A stretch of 64,000 nucleotides of DNA from positions 124,001 to 188,000 of the forward strand of contig PHEH01000005.1 of assembly GCA_002841155.1 (NCBI GenBank), read 5' to 3'. A program made the translations under genes and the position numbers. The DNA comes from Alphaproteobacteria bacterium HGW-Alphaproteobacteria-18. Lineage in GTDB: Bacteria; Pseudomonadota; Alphaproteobacteria; Caulobacterales; Hyphomonadaceae. Under the pieces are notes generated by a model. That model saw nothing but the letters and a program-made list of their open reading frames with translations, had not been told where the DNA came from and made no database searches. Below are positions 30,051-38,568 of the stretch, one piece after another. The stretch's first letter is position 1. The number at the start of each line of letters is the position of its first letter.

Positions 30051-30962
30051 TCAGGTCAGGATGTCGCTGGCTGGCAGCTTGGCCTGGCGGCGGGCGATGA
30101 AGTGGGTTTCGAAGGCGACGACGAGGCAGGCCGCGATGATGATGCCGGCCCCGGCCCAGACGCGCCAGCCGGGGATCTCCTGAAAGAAGGCATAGCCCAG
30201 AATGGCAGACCAGATGAGGCCGGTATATTCGAAGGGCGCGAGCGTCTGCGCTTTGGCCCGGGCATAGGCCATGGTCATCAGCCACCAGATGCCAATGCCG
30301 AACACGGCCGCGCCGGTCAGCATTGTCCAGGCGCCCTCTGCCGGCAGAGGATCTGTGAAGATCAGCAGGAACGGCAAGAGGAAGAGTGCCGGGAAGATAT
30401 TCATGAAGGTCACAAGAGTGAGGCTGTCTTCCTCTCTCGTCCGCAGGCGGAGGAGAACGATATTGAGGGCGTAGAGCACAGCTGAGGCGAGGACGGCGAC
30501 CGTGCCATAGAGCCGGTTGCCCTCCGCCGGGGCGCCGGTACTTTCCGCTGTTGCGGCAAGAGCGGCGCCGCAAAAGCCGATCAGGGAGGCGCCGATGGTC
30601 ACCGGGCTCATCTTTTCGCCAAGGATGACGCGCGCGATGGGCGCAATCATCAAGGCCGCCGTGAACCCCATGACGACGGCTTCGGCAAGGGCAATCTGGG
30701 TGAGGGAATAGAAGAAGCAGAAAGCTGAGATGACCTGTGCCAGCGATCTCAGCGCGTGGAAGCGAATAGCTGGCAGCGTGGGAAACGGGCGCCGCGCCTG
30801 CAGGAAGAGGCCGAGCATGATCGCCGAGCCGAGGAGGTAGCGCCAGCTGGTCGCCGTCAGGACACTGGTGGGGCCCTGCATGACGGATTTCATCAGCGCG
30901 TCGATGCCGCAGCCAAAGATCACGCCGAAGCAGACCAGAAGGATGGGATGGGGCGCGCGCAT
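30051..30962 (-). CDS. DMT/EamA family transporter
   Basis: Ten-TM-like protein with two EamA-like halves; start at MRAPHPILL. Confidence 0.88.
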   Translation of the reverse strand: MRAPHPILLVCFGVIFGCGIDALMKSVMQGPTSVLTATSWRYLLGSAIMLGLFLQARRPFPTLPAIRFHALRSLAQVISAFCFFYSLTQIALAEAVVMGFTAALMIAPIARVILGEKMSPVTIGASLIGFCGAALAATAESTGAPAEGNRLYGTVAVLASAVLYALNIVLLRLRTREEDSLTLVTFMNIFPALFLLPFLLIFTDPLPAEGAWTMLTGAAVFGIGIWWLMTMAYARAKAQTLAPFEYTGLIWSAILGYAFFQEIPGWRVWAGAGIIIAACLVVAFETHFIARRQAKLPASDILT

Positions 30963-30963
30963 G

Positions 30964-31095
30964 TCAGGCCCCGGCGTGAAGCCCAGGCCAGAGGATGCAG
31001 GCGGCATACCTCATCAGAATGGCAGCGCCATTGACCAGCAACTCGCCGCCCGCAATCAGCAGGACCAATCCGAGCAGAAGGGAGGGAAGCAGCAT
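30964..31095 (-). pseudogene. Possible remnant of a calcium/sodium antiporter N-terminus
   Basis: MLLPSLLLGLVLLIAGGELLVNGAAILMR resembles the first TM of CaCA exchangers; ORF stops after about 43 aa. Confidence 0.4.
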
Positions 31096-31230
31096 GGAGG
31101 GGGGCGCCTGAGTTTCTTCGCGCAACATCTGGCCTATCCGGGGTGCGCGGGGAAGGAGGGGGCGGGAAATTTTCTGCCGCTTTAGGCTGCCACTTTTCTC
31201 AGAATAGGGCAAAGATGAAGTGGGCTATGG

Positions 31231-32292
31231 ATGAACCTGCTTTTGAATTCTCAGTTTGGGAGGGGGCGGATGGCACCCGATGCTCTGGCAATACTCAACA
31301 GCGTGTCGACCCCGATACAGGTGCTCGACCGCAATTTCTGTTTTGTGTTTGTAAACCCGGCCTATCTGAAGTTTTTCGGCAAGACCTGGGAGGAGCTTGC
31401 CGGACGCACGGCCTCTGATGTCTACCCGGAAGATCCTGACCGGATGGCCGAGGTGCGCGCACGGTATGAGCGGGTGCTGAGCGGTGAGGTCACCGGCTCC
31501 ATCATACAGGCCTACCGTGTCGCGCCGCCGGGGCAGCCGCGGGCCGAGAGGTTCTGGAAAGTGGATCAGGCCGCGCTTTTGAGCGCCGATGGCCAGGTCA
31601 CATACATCGTGGAGACAATTCAGGATGTGACCGTTGAAGTTCAATTGCGACGGCAGAAGGATGTGATCAATTCCGAACTGGAACACCGCCTGCGCAATAC
31701 GCTGACAATGGTTGGTTCCCTTGCCATCCTTACCGGACAAAGCGCGGGTAGTACGCAGGCCTTCGTGGAAACCTTCACCGACAGGCTTGAAGCGATGAGC
31801 CGCAACCTTCTGATGATTTCAGACAATCACTGGCAGGGCCTGACCTATCGGCAGATCCTTGAGGCGGAACTGGCGCAGGTTGTCGCGCTGGACAGTCCCA
31901 GGCTTCTGATGCGTGGACCGAATGTTCTGTTTACAGTGCGCTCAACCAAATGGACGGCGCTGCTGGCGCATGAAATGGTGAAGAACGCGCTTCGCTATGG
32001 CTGTTTCTCCGTGCCGGATGGAAAGCTTACCCTGCTGTGGGTCGTGGAGGACGGCAACTTTGTGACCGAATGGATCGAAGAGGGGCACTCGCCTGGCGCG
32101 GACCTTTCCCGCAGCGGCTTTGGCTCGCAGATGCTGGGTCTGATGCCGAACACGAAAATTTATCGGGAAATGCGCCCGGAGGGGCTTTATCTGCGTACGG
32201 AGTCGCCCGCGACATTTCTTCAGGATGGTCCTGAGATGTCCAATCTTGAGCTGTTGGCCGAGTCAGGACTGCCGCATCGACTGGATGAATAG
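31231..32292 (+). CDS. PAS domain HWE-family sensor histidine kinase
   Basis: PAS (TPIQVLDRNFCFVFVNPAYLKFFGKTWEELAGR) and HWE-type H-box (ELEHRLRNTLTMVGSLA). Confidence 0.85.
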   Translation: MNLLLNSQFGRGRMAPDALAILNSVSTPIQVLDRNFCFVFVNPAYLKFFGKTWEELAGRTASDVYPEDPDRMAEVRARYERVLSGEVTGSIIQAYRVAPPGQPRAERFWKVDQAALLSADGQVTYIVETIQDVTVEVQLRRQKDVINSELEHRLRNTLTMVGSLAILTGQSAGSTQAFVETFTDRLEAMSRNLLMISDNHWQGLTYRQILEAELAQVVALDSPRLLMRGPNVLFTVRSTKWTALLAHEMVKNALRYGCFSVPDGKLTLLWVVEDGNFVTEWIEEGHSPGADLSRSGFGSQMLGLMPNTKIYREMRPEGLYLRTESPATFLQDGPEMSNLELLAESGLPHRLDE

Positions 32293-33009
32293 GGCCTGGG
32301 TCACCACGGCCTTCACCTGCGCCGGTTTGAAAGGTTTGGGGATGAGGAAAGCGGGCTCGCCGGGCGCGCCGGTCAGCATGCGTTCCGGGAACGCCGTGAT
32401 GAAAACAACGGGTACGGAAAAGTGCGTCCAAATTTCCTTGATCGCATCGGTTCCCTGAGATCCGTCCGAGAGCTGAATATCGGCCAGAATCAGATCCGGC
32501 CGGGTTTCCAGCACAGCGGCCACGGCCTGGTCCCGTGTAACCGCGATGCCGGCAATGCTGTGTCCCAGGGATTTCACGAGCTGAGACAGGCTTGCCGCAA
32601 TCAGGGGTTCGTCTTCGATGATGAAGATGCGGGCCGTGAGCATGCCTGTAAGTTCGATTTCGGCCGCATCCAGGAGCTCCTCCACCCTTTCGGAACTGAC
32701 GCCGAGGATCTTGCCCGCATCAAGCGTGTCGAAGCCTTCCATGGCGGTTAGCAGCAGGGCCCGCCGGGACTGGGGGGAAATGCCGTGCAAGCCTTTGCTC
32801 TTGGAGGGCGCATTGCCGGGCAGGCGTTCGATTGTGCTGTCCAGACGTTTGAACATGCCGGGCTTGTCGAGGATTTCGGGCAAGTTCCCGAACAATTCTT
32901 CCAGCATGGCCTCGACGGTTCTGTCCCCCTGCGCGGCGCTGCCCAGAACGGCGCGGGCATACCGGCGCAGATAGGGAAGTTGCTGTTCAAGCGCCTCGGA
33001 TATTTTCAT
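32263..33009 (-). CDS. phyR: PhyR-type response regulator (sigma-like N-term + receiver C-term)
   Basis: Sigma-like N-term (YLRRYARAVLGSAAQGD, RRALLLTAMEGFDTLDAGKILGVSSERVEELLDAAE) then receiver (IFIIEDEPLIAASLSQLVKSLGH, LILADIQLSDGS). Confidence 0.92.
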   Translation of the reverse strand: MKISEALEQQLPYLRRYARAVLGSAAQGDRTVEAMLEELFGNLPEILDKPGMFKRLDSTIERLPGNAPSKSKGLHGISPQSRRALLLTAMEGFDTLDAGKILGVSSERVEELLDAAEIELTGMLTARIFIIEDEPLIAASLSQLVKSLGHSIAGIAVTRDQAVAAVLETRPDLILADIQLSDGSQGTDAIKEIWTHFSVPVVFITAFPERMLTGAPGEPAFLIPKPFKPAQVKAVVTQALFIQSMRQS

Positions 33010-33227
33010 TTGCTGTGTCCCCCATCGGCTGGTCGGCTGCCGCTTAGAACGTAAGCTTAGTTCATGCACCGGGATTGGAAAGGGTTGGAAATGACATGGG
33101 GTACGCCAATTTATTGGTGTGTCCCCTTGACGCCGGCTCATCACAGGCGGATTTGAAGGGGCGGATTTGATCTGGACCTGAAGTCCACAGATGCGCTTTG
33201 CATGCACCAGCATGCCGGGGAGGCGGG

Positions 33228-33401
33228 ATGAGTCAAGGACCGGACAAGCAGAGCCCCGCCTGGGATATCCGCGGTTGGAGCCGCGATGGCGTCATCTCGG
33301 CTGCCCTGCAAGCTGCCCATGCCATTCCGGAGGAAGAGCCTTTTCCAGAGGCCTTGCATGGGCTGATCCAGGAGATCAGGCGGCGCGAAGATCAACCCTG
33401 A
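33228..33401 (+). CDS. nepR: NepR-like anti-sigma factor
   Basis: 57 aa; ISAALQAAHAIPEEEPFPEALHGLIQEIRRRED fits the NepR core (amphipathic helix, EPhP, LLxxL); divergent from phyR; RBS ggggaggcggg. Confidence 0.75.
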   Translation: MSQGPDKQSPAWDIRGWSRDGVISAALQAAHAIPEEEPFPEALHGLIQEIRRREDQP

Positions 33402-33543
33402 GCGCTGATTTCTGGCGAGCTGAGGCGTTGTGCCTGACAAGGCTCAAGCAGCCTGCCGCCATCGGACAATTCTGAAACCGGATGCGGCCCTGGATGGTCT
33501 CTGTTTCATAGACAGGCGCCACGTGACCTGTGAGAAGGCTCAT
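33376..33543 (-). CDS. Small hypothetical ORF (55 aa)
   Basis: MSLLTGHVAPVYETETIQGRIRFQNCPMAAGCLSLVRHNASARQKSALRVDLRAA preceded by AGGAGG; below the ORF-track cutoff. Confidence 0.35.
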   Translation of the reverse strand: MSLLTGHVAPVYETETIQGRIRFQNCPMAAGCLSLVRHNASARQKSALRVDLRAA

Positions 33544-33665
33544 CTTTTGGTCTCCCTCCTATTGATTTCCCCTGTATTAGTAGTGCCTAAGACCTGCTTG
33601 ACCAACTTAGAGCGCCTGTTTCAGTCCATGAGAATTCCTCTACAATTCAGGGTGAGGGCCGCCGC

Positions 33666-34178
33666 ATGAAACGCCTGATCCTGATGCGCCACGCCAAGAC
33701 AGAGCCCTGGAATGAGGGGATCGACGATTTCAGCCGCGCGCTGACGGCTCAGGGGCATGAAGATGCTACCCGCATCGCACAGGAAATCGTTGCGCTGGGC
33801 TGGAGCCCTGAGCGCATTCTGGTTTCAAGCGCGCGCCGGGCCAGGGAGACCTGTTCACAAGTAGCCAAGGTCGTGGCGGGGGAAAAGGTGCGCCCGATGG
33901 AGGCGCTTTACCTCACTGGCGTGCGGGGGCTTACCGAGGCTGTTGCGCAGAATGACGGTGCCCGGGTTCTGATGTTGATCGGGCACAATCCAGGCTTGCA
34001 CGATTTTGCGTTGGGCATCCTGCGCGAAGGCGGATCGCAGGATCACGCGGCGGCCCTCCGGCTGAATGAAAAATTCCCTACCAGCTGCGCGGCGCTGTTC
34101 GAAATGGAGCAGGAGGGTGCCTTTGTGCCGGCCCATTTCCGCCTTGTGCAGGTTCTTCGGGCCAAGGATTTCCGTTAG
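33666..34178 (+). CDS. SixA-like phosphohistidine phosphatase
   Basis: LMRHAKTEPWNEGIDDFSRALTAQGHEDA and MLIGHNPGLHDFA motifs. Confidence 0.88.
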   Translation: MKRLILMRHAKTEPWNEGIDDFSRALTAQGHEDATRIAQEIVALGWSPERILVSSARRARETCSQVAKVVAGEKVRPMEALYLTGVRGLTEAVAQNDGARVLMLIGHNPGLHDFALGILREGGSQDHAAALRLNEKFPTSCAALFEMEQEGAFVPAHFRLVQVLRAKDFR

Positions 34179-34203
34179 CTACTGCCGGCTAAGCGACCCC
34201 CAT

Positions 34204-34239
34204 AAAAAAACCGCCTCTGCCCGGTGAGGCGAGAGGCGG
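34204..34239 (-). terminator. Rho-independent terminator downstream of the UrcA-family gene
   Basis: Stem ccgcctct/agaggcgg followed by seven T on the minus strand. Confidence 0.8.
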
Positions 34240-34310
34240 GAGGAGCCACGGTTCCGTGGAGGGTCAGGGTTGAGAGGCTGGAGGGTCGGGAACCGTGAAC
34301 CTGATATGGC

Positions 34311-34616
34311 CTAGCGGCGTTCAGTGTGCACTTCGGTCAACAGCGGGCTGCCGATGGAACTGACCGCGCGGTCCATTGTCTTGCGAACGCAGTAGGTCTG
34401 GGCATAGCCGCCCGCAAACCGCATTTGCGCATGTTCAGCTGCGCAGCGCTCTGCGACCTGATTCCGGATATGTTCATACTCCGTTTCGGCGCCAGAGCGA
34501 CTGGAGAGGTTCTTGCCGGAGTAGCTCACTTCCATCTTGAAGCTGTCGCTAGCTGCAAATGCGGGGGCGGAGAGAGTGGCGGTTGCGAGCGCCGTTGCGA
34601 TGATGAAGCGTTTCAT
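34311..34616 (-). CDS. UrcA family protein
   Basis: Signal peptide; VSYSGKNLSSRSGAETEYEHIRNQVAERC pattern. Confidence 0.7.
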   Translation of the reverse strand: MKRFIIATALATATLSAPAFAASDSFKMEVSYSGKNLSSRSGAETEYEHIRNQVAERCAAEHAQMRFAGGYAQTYCVRKTMDRAVSSIGSPLLTEVHTERR

Positions 34617-34698
34617 GGGCGTTTCCTGAAAGTTGCAATTTCTGGGAGAGGGGTGTGCAGCCGGGCCCAGGGGGAGAGCCCAGCTGCACGTTTGCCGC

Positions 34699-34884
34699 TT
34701 AGTTACGGGCTTCGCGGCGATTCTGGCGGCGGCGGCGAGCGACCAGGAGGTTCAAGCGGCCCTCCGAACCTTCGTCATTCGCCGGCAGGGACCGGATGGC
34801 GGCATCGCCGGGGACGAGGCCGTAGGCCAGGACACCCTCAAACACCATGGGGCCGTTGTCGTTGAGACGGGGGCGGGGGGACAT
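34699..34884 (-). CDS. Small Arg-rich hypothetical protein (61 aa)
   Basis: RBS agaaggag upstream of ATG; promoter and operator cluster upstream. Confidence 0.6.
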   Translation of the reverse strand: MSPRPRLNDNGPMVFEGVLAYGLVPGDAAIRSLPANDEGSEGRLNLLVARRRRQNRREARN

Positions 34885-34958
34885 GACTTGATACTCCTTC
34901 TTGCTGGTCAGTTTGTCCGTTTTGTCGGCGGCGGTCTGTTTCCGTTGCCGACACGAAC

Positions 34959-34987
34959 TAGATAGACCAGCTATTATTGTTTTTCAA
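34959..34987 (-). promoter_or_regulatory. Sigma70-type promoter for the 34884 gene
   Basis: Minus strand TTGAAA (34982-34987)-N17-TATCTA (34959-34964). Confidence 0.55.
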
Positions 34988-35100
34988 TATGAAATTATCG
35001 AAAAAAAATAAATCCAAATAAAATCAAGGCCATAAAATCATCGAAAAACGATAATTATCAGATTTTGGGATCTTTCGAGAAGATTATCGCAATTCGATAA
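34974..35100. promoter_or_regulatory. Cluster of four TTATCG-N5-CGATAA-like operators
   Basis: 34974-34990 TTATTG-TTTTT-CAATAT; 34995-35011 TTATCG-AAAAA-AAATAA; 35038-35054 TCATCG-AAAAA-CGATAA; 35084-35100 TTATCG-CAATT-CGATAA. Confidence 0.75.
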
Positions 35101-35114
35101 GCGCCGGGAGCGGC

Positions 35115-35261
35115 TTATCGCTTCCGGCGGCAACGGTCCGAGCAGTATTTCACCTCGTCCCACACCCGCTCCCACTTTTTGCGCCAGGAGAAAGGCCGCC
35201 CGCAGGCGGCACAGACTTTCGAGGGCAGGTTTGCTTTACTGTGGGAGGCGCTATGAGGCAT
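35115..35261 (-). CDS. DUF2256 family protein (absent from ORF track)
   Basis: [48 protein letters not shown]; overlaps photolyase stop by 11 bp. Confidence 0.9.
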   Translation of the reverse strand: MPHSASHSKANLPSKVCAACGRPFSWRKKWERVWDEVKYCSDRCRRKR

Positions 35262-36843
35262 GGGCGCGTGAAGCCGGGACCAAGCCGAGATCAAAGCTCA
35301 GCTGAGCGGACTCTGAAACCTTCGGCGCAGCTTTCTTGCGGGCAGGCTGTTGGCCGCGAAATGGAATGCCGGCCCGTTTGCTTCCGTGACGCATCTGGAT
35401 CTTGCCGGCATGCTCACCATGCCCGGCCCGCTTTCTGACGGCCGAGATCCGGCTTCGGGCCTCTTCGGCCGCGGCCATATGATCCACGATCCGCATGGGA
35501 TAGGTCTGGCCCAGGACAATTCCGGCCCGCGCGCGCACCGATGCGGGCGCTTCCCAGGGCGCGTGCAGCCATTCGTCCGGCAGGCCGGCAAGCTCGGGTA
35601 CCCAGCGGCGGATGAATGTGCCGTCAGGATCCTGGTCACGCGATTGTTTGACGGGATTGTAGATGCGGGGTGTGTTGATGCCGGTGGTGGCAGATTGCAT
35701 CTGCGCCTGCGGATAGTGAATGCCCGGCTCAAAATCCGTGAACAGGGCCGCCAGTTGTTCTGCGGGCTGTTTCCAGTCAAGCCAGAGATGGTGGGACGCA
35801 AAGCCCATGGTCATGGCGCGCATGCGGAAGTTCAGCCAGCCTGTCTCCCTCAACGAGCGCATGCAGGCGTCGAGGAAAGGAAAGCCGGTGCGCCCTTCGA
35901 TCCAGGCGGCGAGACGCGGATCGCCTGCCGCCGGCTCCGGGCGAAGTCCATCATAGCCAGGATGCAGATTGCGGGATTCGATGGAGGTCTGATCCTCGAG
36001 CTTCTGGATGAAATGGCAATGCCAGTACAGCCGCGAGATAAAGCTGCCGATCGAGGCGGCAAATCCGGTGTCGCCCGCGCGGTCATGCCCGTCGAGCGAC
36101 TTCCGGGCTGCCTGCCAGGCTTCCCGGATCGAGACCGTGCCGAAAGCCAGATGAGGCGACAGGCGCGAGCAGGCATCCGCCGCAGTGAGCGGGCTCGACA
36201 TGTCCCTCTGATAGGAGCGGCCCCGGTGTTCGAGGAAGCTGCGCAGGCAGTCTACGCCAGCCATGCGCCCGCCATTCTGGCGCTGGGGACAGTCATCCGG
36301 GCCAAGGCCAAAATCCTGCGGCAGGGGCCATTCTTCGCTTTCCGCGCCTGCCGGTTTGAGGGCCTCCGGGGCCACCAGCCTGGGGCGGCGCATGAAGGCT
36401 TCCCACTGGTTTGCCCAGCCGTCGCGCGATTTCAGGGCGCGCTGAACGCCGTTCTGGGGCTGCTCGCGGACAGAAATACCGGCATTGCGTGCCCAGCGGC
36501 GAACGGCCCGGTCGCGCTCAAACGTCCATTGCAGACCGGTTTCCTCATGCGCATGGATCGCCTCGATCCCGTGCTTCCGGTGAATGGCGGATAGGACGTC
36601 AATGGCATTGCCTGTGCGCACAATCAGGCCGGCGCCCCGCGCCTTCAGGGCGGCGTCCAGTTCTGCAAGGGACTCACGGACAAAGTCGAACTGCCGGCGG
36701 GAATGCTCGGGAAGGGCCCAATAGGAGGGCTCGAAGATGTATAGTGGCAGGATGGGCGCGCCGCTCGCGACGGCCGCCGCCAGGGCTGCGTGATCGTGAA
36801 CACGCAGATCCCGTTTGAACCAGATGACATGCACATCAGACAT
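35251..36843 (-). CDS. Cryptochrome/deoxyribodipyrimidine photolyase family protein
   Basis: [86 protein letters not shown]. Confidence 0.93.
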   Translation of the reverse strand: MSDVHVIWFKRDLRVHDHAALAAAVASGAPILPLYIFEPSYWALPEHSRRQFDFVRESLAELDAALKARGAGLIVRTGNAIDVLSAIHRKHGIEAIHAHEETGLQWTFERDRAVRRWARNAGISVREQPQNGVQRALKSRDGWANQWEAFMRRPRLVAPEALKPAGAESEEWPLPQDFGLGPDDCPQRQNGGRMAGVDCLRSFLEHRGRSYQRDMSSPLTAADACSRLSPHLAFGTVSIREAWQAARKSLDGHDRAGDTGFAASIGSFISRLYWHCHFIQKLEDQTSIESRNLHPGYDGLRPEPAAGDPRLAAWIEGRTGFPFLDACMRSLRETGWLNFRMRAMTMGFASHHLWLDWKQPAEQLAALFTDFEPGIHYPQAQMQSATTGINTPRIYNPVKQSRDQDPDGTFIRRWVPELAGLPDEWLHAPWEAPASVRARAGIVLGQTYPMRIVDHMAAAEEARSRISAVRKRAGHGEHAGKIQMRHGSKRAGIPFRGQQPARKKAAPKVSESAQLSFDLGLVPASRAHAS

Positions 36844-36844
36844 G

Positions 36845-36859
36845 GAACAAATATAGAAC
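36845..36859. promoter_or_regulatory. LexA/SOS box, alphaproteobacterial type (GAAC-N7-GAAC)
   Basis: GAAC-AAATATA-GAAC, 1 bp upstream of the photolyase ATG. Confidence 0.65.
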
Positions 36860-37059
36860 AAACGCCGATTTACGCAAGATACTTACTCACAGGGATGAGC
36901 CAGCCTCGCAGAGGCCTCCCGAATAGCAGGGATATTCTCTCTCTGCTGGAGGCGATCCAGCCCCAGAAACCGCAATTTCATCAGCTCGTTGCGATAGCGA
37001 AACGAGTGTGATTTAAGGTTTAAGAAATGGAGGCGTAATTCCCGGGGGGGAAGAGAAAC

Positions 37060-38565
37060 ATGGGGGCAGACGGCGAGGCAGCCCGGCAGTTATTCCTGCC
37101 GCTATCGGGGGGCGGTGTTCGTGAGCCGCCGCCGGATCTGGCAAGCGCTCATGCTGCGGCCAATGCGCTCGCGCTTGATCAACCAGAAGTCTCCGCCATC
37201 AGGACGCTGACCAAATCCCAAGCTTATGTCATCGCCGTTGTTGCTGTTCTGCTGTCGGCTTCCGCGCTGCTGGTCCCCAAAGTTTTTTTCGCCCTGGCTG
37301 GCGTTGTTTCATTCCTGACCTTTGCTGTCGCGCTGGGCTTTCGGTGCACGGTCTATCTGCGTGGGGCCGCCGTCTATCAAGATCCGCCGCGGCATGCGGA
37401 AGAAGGGGCGAGCGGGGAGGGGATCATTTGGCCGATCTATACCGTTCTCATCGCCCTCAAGCATGAAGCTGAGAGTGCGGCCCAGCTGTCGGCGGCCATC
37501 TGCAGTCTGGATTATCCGCGCGGCAGGCTGGACATAAAATTGCTGATCGAAACGGGAGACGAGGCCACGCGCGAAGCCCTGCACGCGCAGAGATGGCCCG
37601 CCGGTACGCAGCTTCTCATCGTTCCGCCCGGAATGCCGCGGACCAAGCCGCGCGCTCTGAATTATGGACTACGCTCGGCGCGGGGCGAGTTCGTGGTTGT
37701 CTATGATGCGGAGGATCGTCCGCAGGCAGATCAACTCAAAGTGGCTGTCCGGGCTTTCCGGGCGGGAGGAGGCGACCTTGCCTGCGTGCAGGCGCCGCTT
37801 GTGGGAGAGGGTGGCCGTGGCTGGATCGCTGGCCAATGGGCGCTGGAATATGCGGTGCAGTTCGGGCGCTTTCTGCCAGGGCTCGCTTCTCTCGGTCTGC
37901 CAATTGCGCTGGGCGGCACCAGCAATCATTTCCGCCGCGCGCATCTGGAAGCGGCCGGCGGATGGGACGCGTGGAATGTGACGGAGGACGCCGATCTGGG
38001 CTTGCGTCTTGCGCGCAGGCGATTGCGGGTCGGTGTGATCGCGCCGCCAACGCTGGAGGCGCCGCCGGAAAAGCTGGGTGTGTGGCTTGCCCAACGCTCG
38101 CGCTGGCTGAAAGGGTTCCTGCAGACTTGGCTGGTCGTCATGCGCCGGCCTGGCAAAGCTCTCAGAGAGATGGGGCTCGGAAATTTCCTGGCGCTTCAAC
38201 TCACATTGGGCGTCGCCATTCTCTCTGCGATGGTCCACGGGCCTTGGGTCCTTTGGCTTGCTGCCATGGTCTTGCTGCCAGGCAGTGTCGTGGCGCCGGT
38301 CTTCCTGTGGTTTGTCGGGTTTTCCTATGCGGCGGGCATTCTCATGGCCCTGGCGGCGCCCGGCAAACAGGATATGCGGCGTCTCCTGCTGGCACTTACT
38401 TTGCCCGCCTACTGGCCGCTCCAGTCCGTAGCGATGGCGCGCGCCCTTTATAGCCTTGCGCGCAGGCCCTATTTCTGGGCCAAGACACCGCATGGGGAAG
38501 CGCCCGGTTTAGTCCACGCAAAAGTCATCGCGCCTGTCAGGCGAGTTTATTCGTCTGAGGCTTGA
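37060..38565 (+). CDS. Family 2 glycosyltransferase, membrane-bound processive type
   Basis: TKPRALNYGLRSARGEFVVVYDAEDRPQ, TSNHFRR, NVTEDADLGLRLARR, QRSRWLKGFLQTW motifs, TM segments. Confidence 0.9.
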   Translation: MGADGEAARQLFLPLSGGGVREPPPDLASAHAAANALALDQPEVSAIRTLTKSQAYVIAVVAVLLSASALLVPKVFFALAGVVSFLTFAVALGFRCTVYLRGAAVYQDPPRHAEEGASGEGIIWPIYTVLIALKHEAESAAQLSAAICSLDYPRGRLDIKLLIETGDEATREALHAQRWPAGTQLLIVPPGMPRTKPRALNYGLRSARGEFVVVYDAEDRPQADQLKVAVRAFRAGGGDLACVQAPLVGEGGRGWIAGQWALEYAVQFGRFLPGLASLGLPIALGGTSNHFRRAHLEAAGGWDAWNVTEDADLGLRLARRRLRVGVIAPPTLEAPPEKLGVWLAQRSRWLKGFLQTWLVVMRRPGKALREMGLGNFLALQLTLGVAILSAMVHGPWVLWLAAMVLLPGSVVAPVFLWFVGFSYAAGILMALAAPGKQDMRRLLLALTLPAYWPLQSVAMARALYSLARRPYFWAKTPHGEAPGLVHAKVIAPVRRVYSSEA

Positions 38566-38568
38566 AAT

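Noticed and set aside
33010-33227. EcfG-type promoter (GGAAC-N16/17-CGTT) between phyR and nepR
   Set aside because: Looked for on both strands; only partial matches with wrong spacing
35350-36594. 414-aa ORF antisense to photolyase
   Set aside because: Shadow frame with no domain
36790-37011. Plus-strand ORF overlapping the photolyase 5' end
   Set aside because: Opposes the photolyase start and LexA box; no RBS or homology recognised
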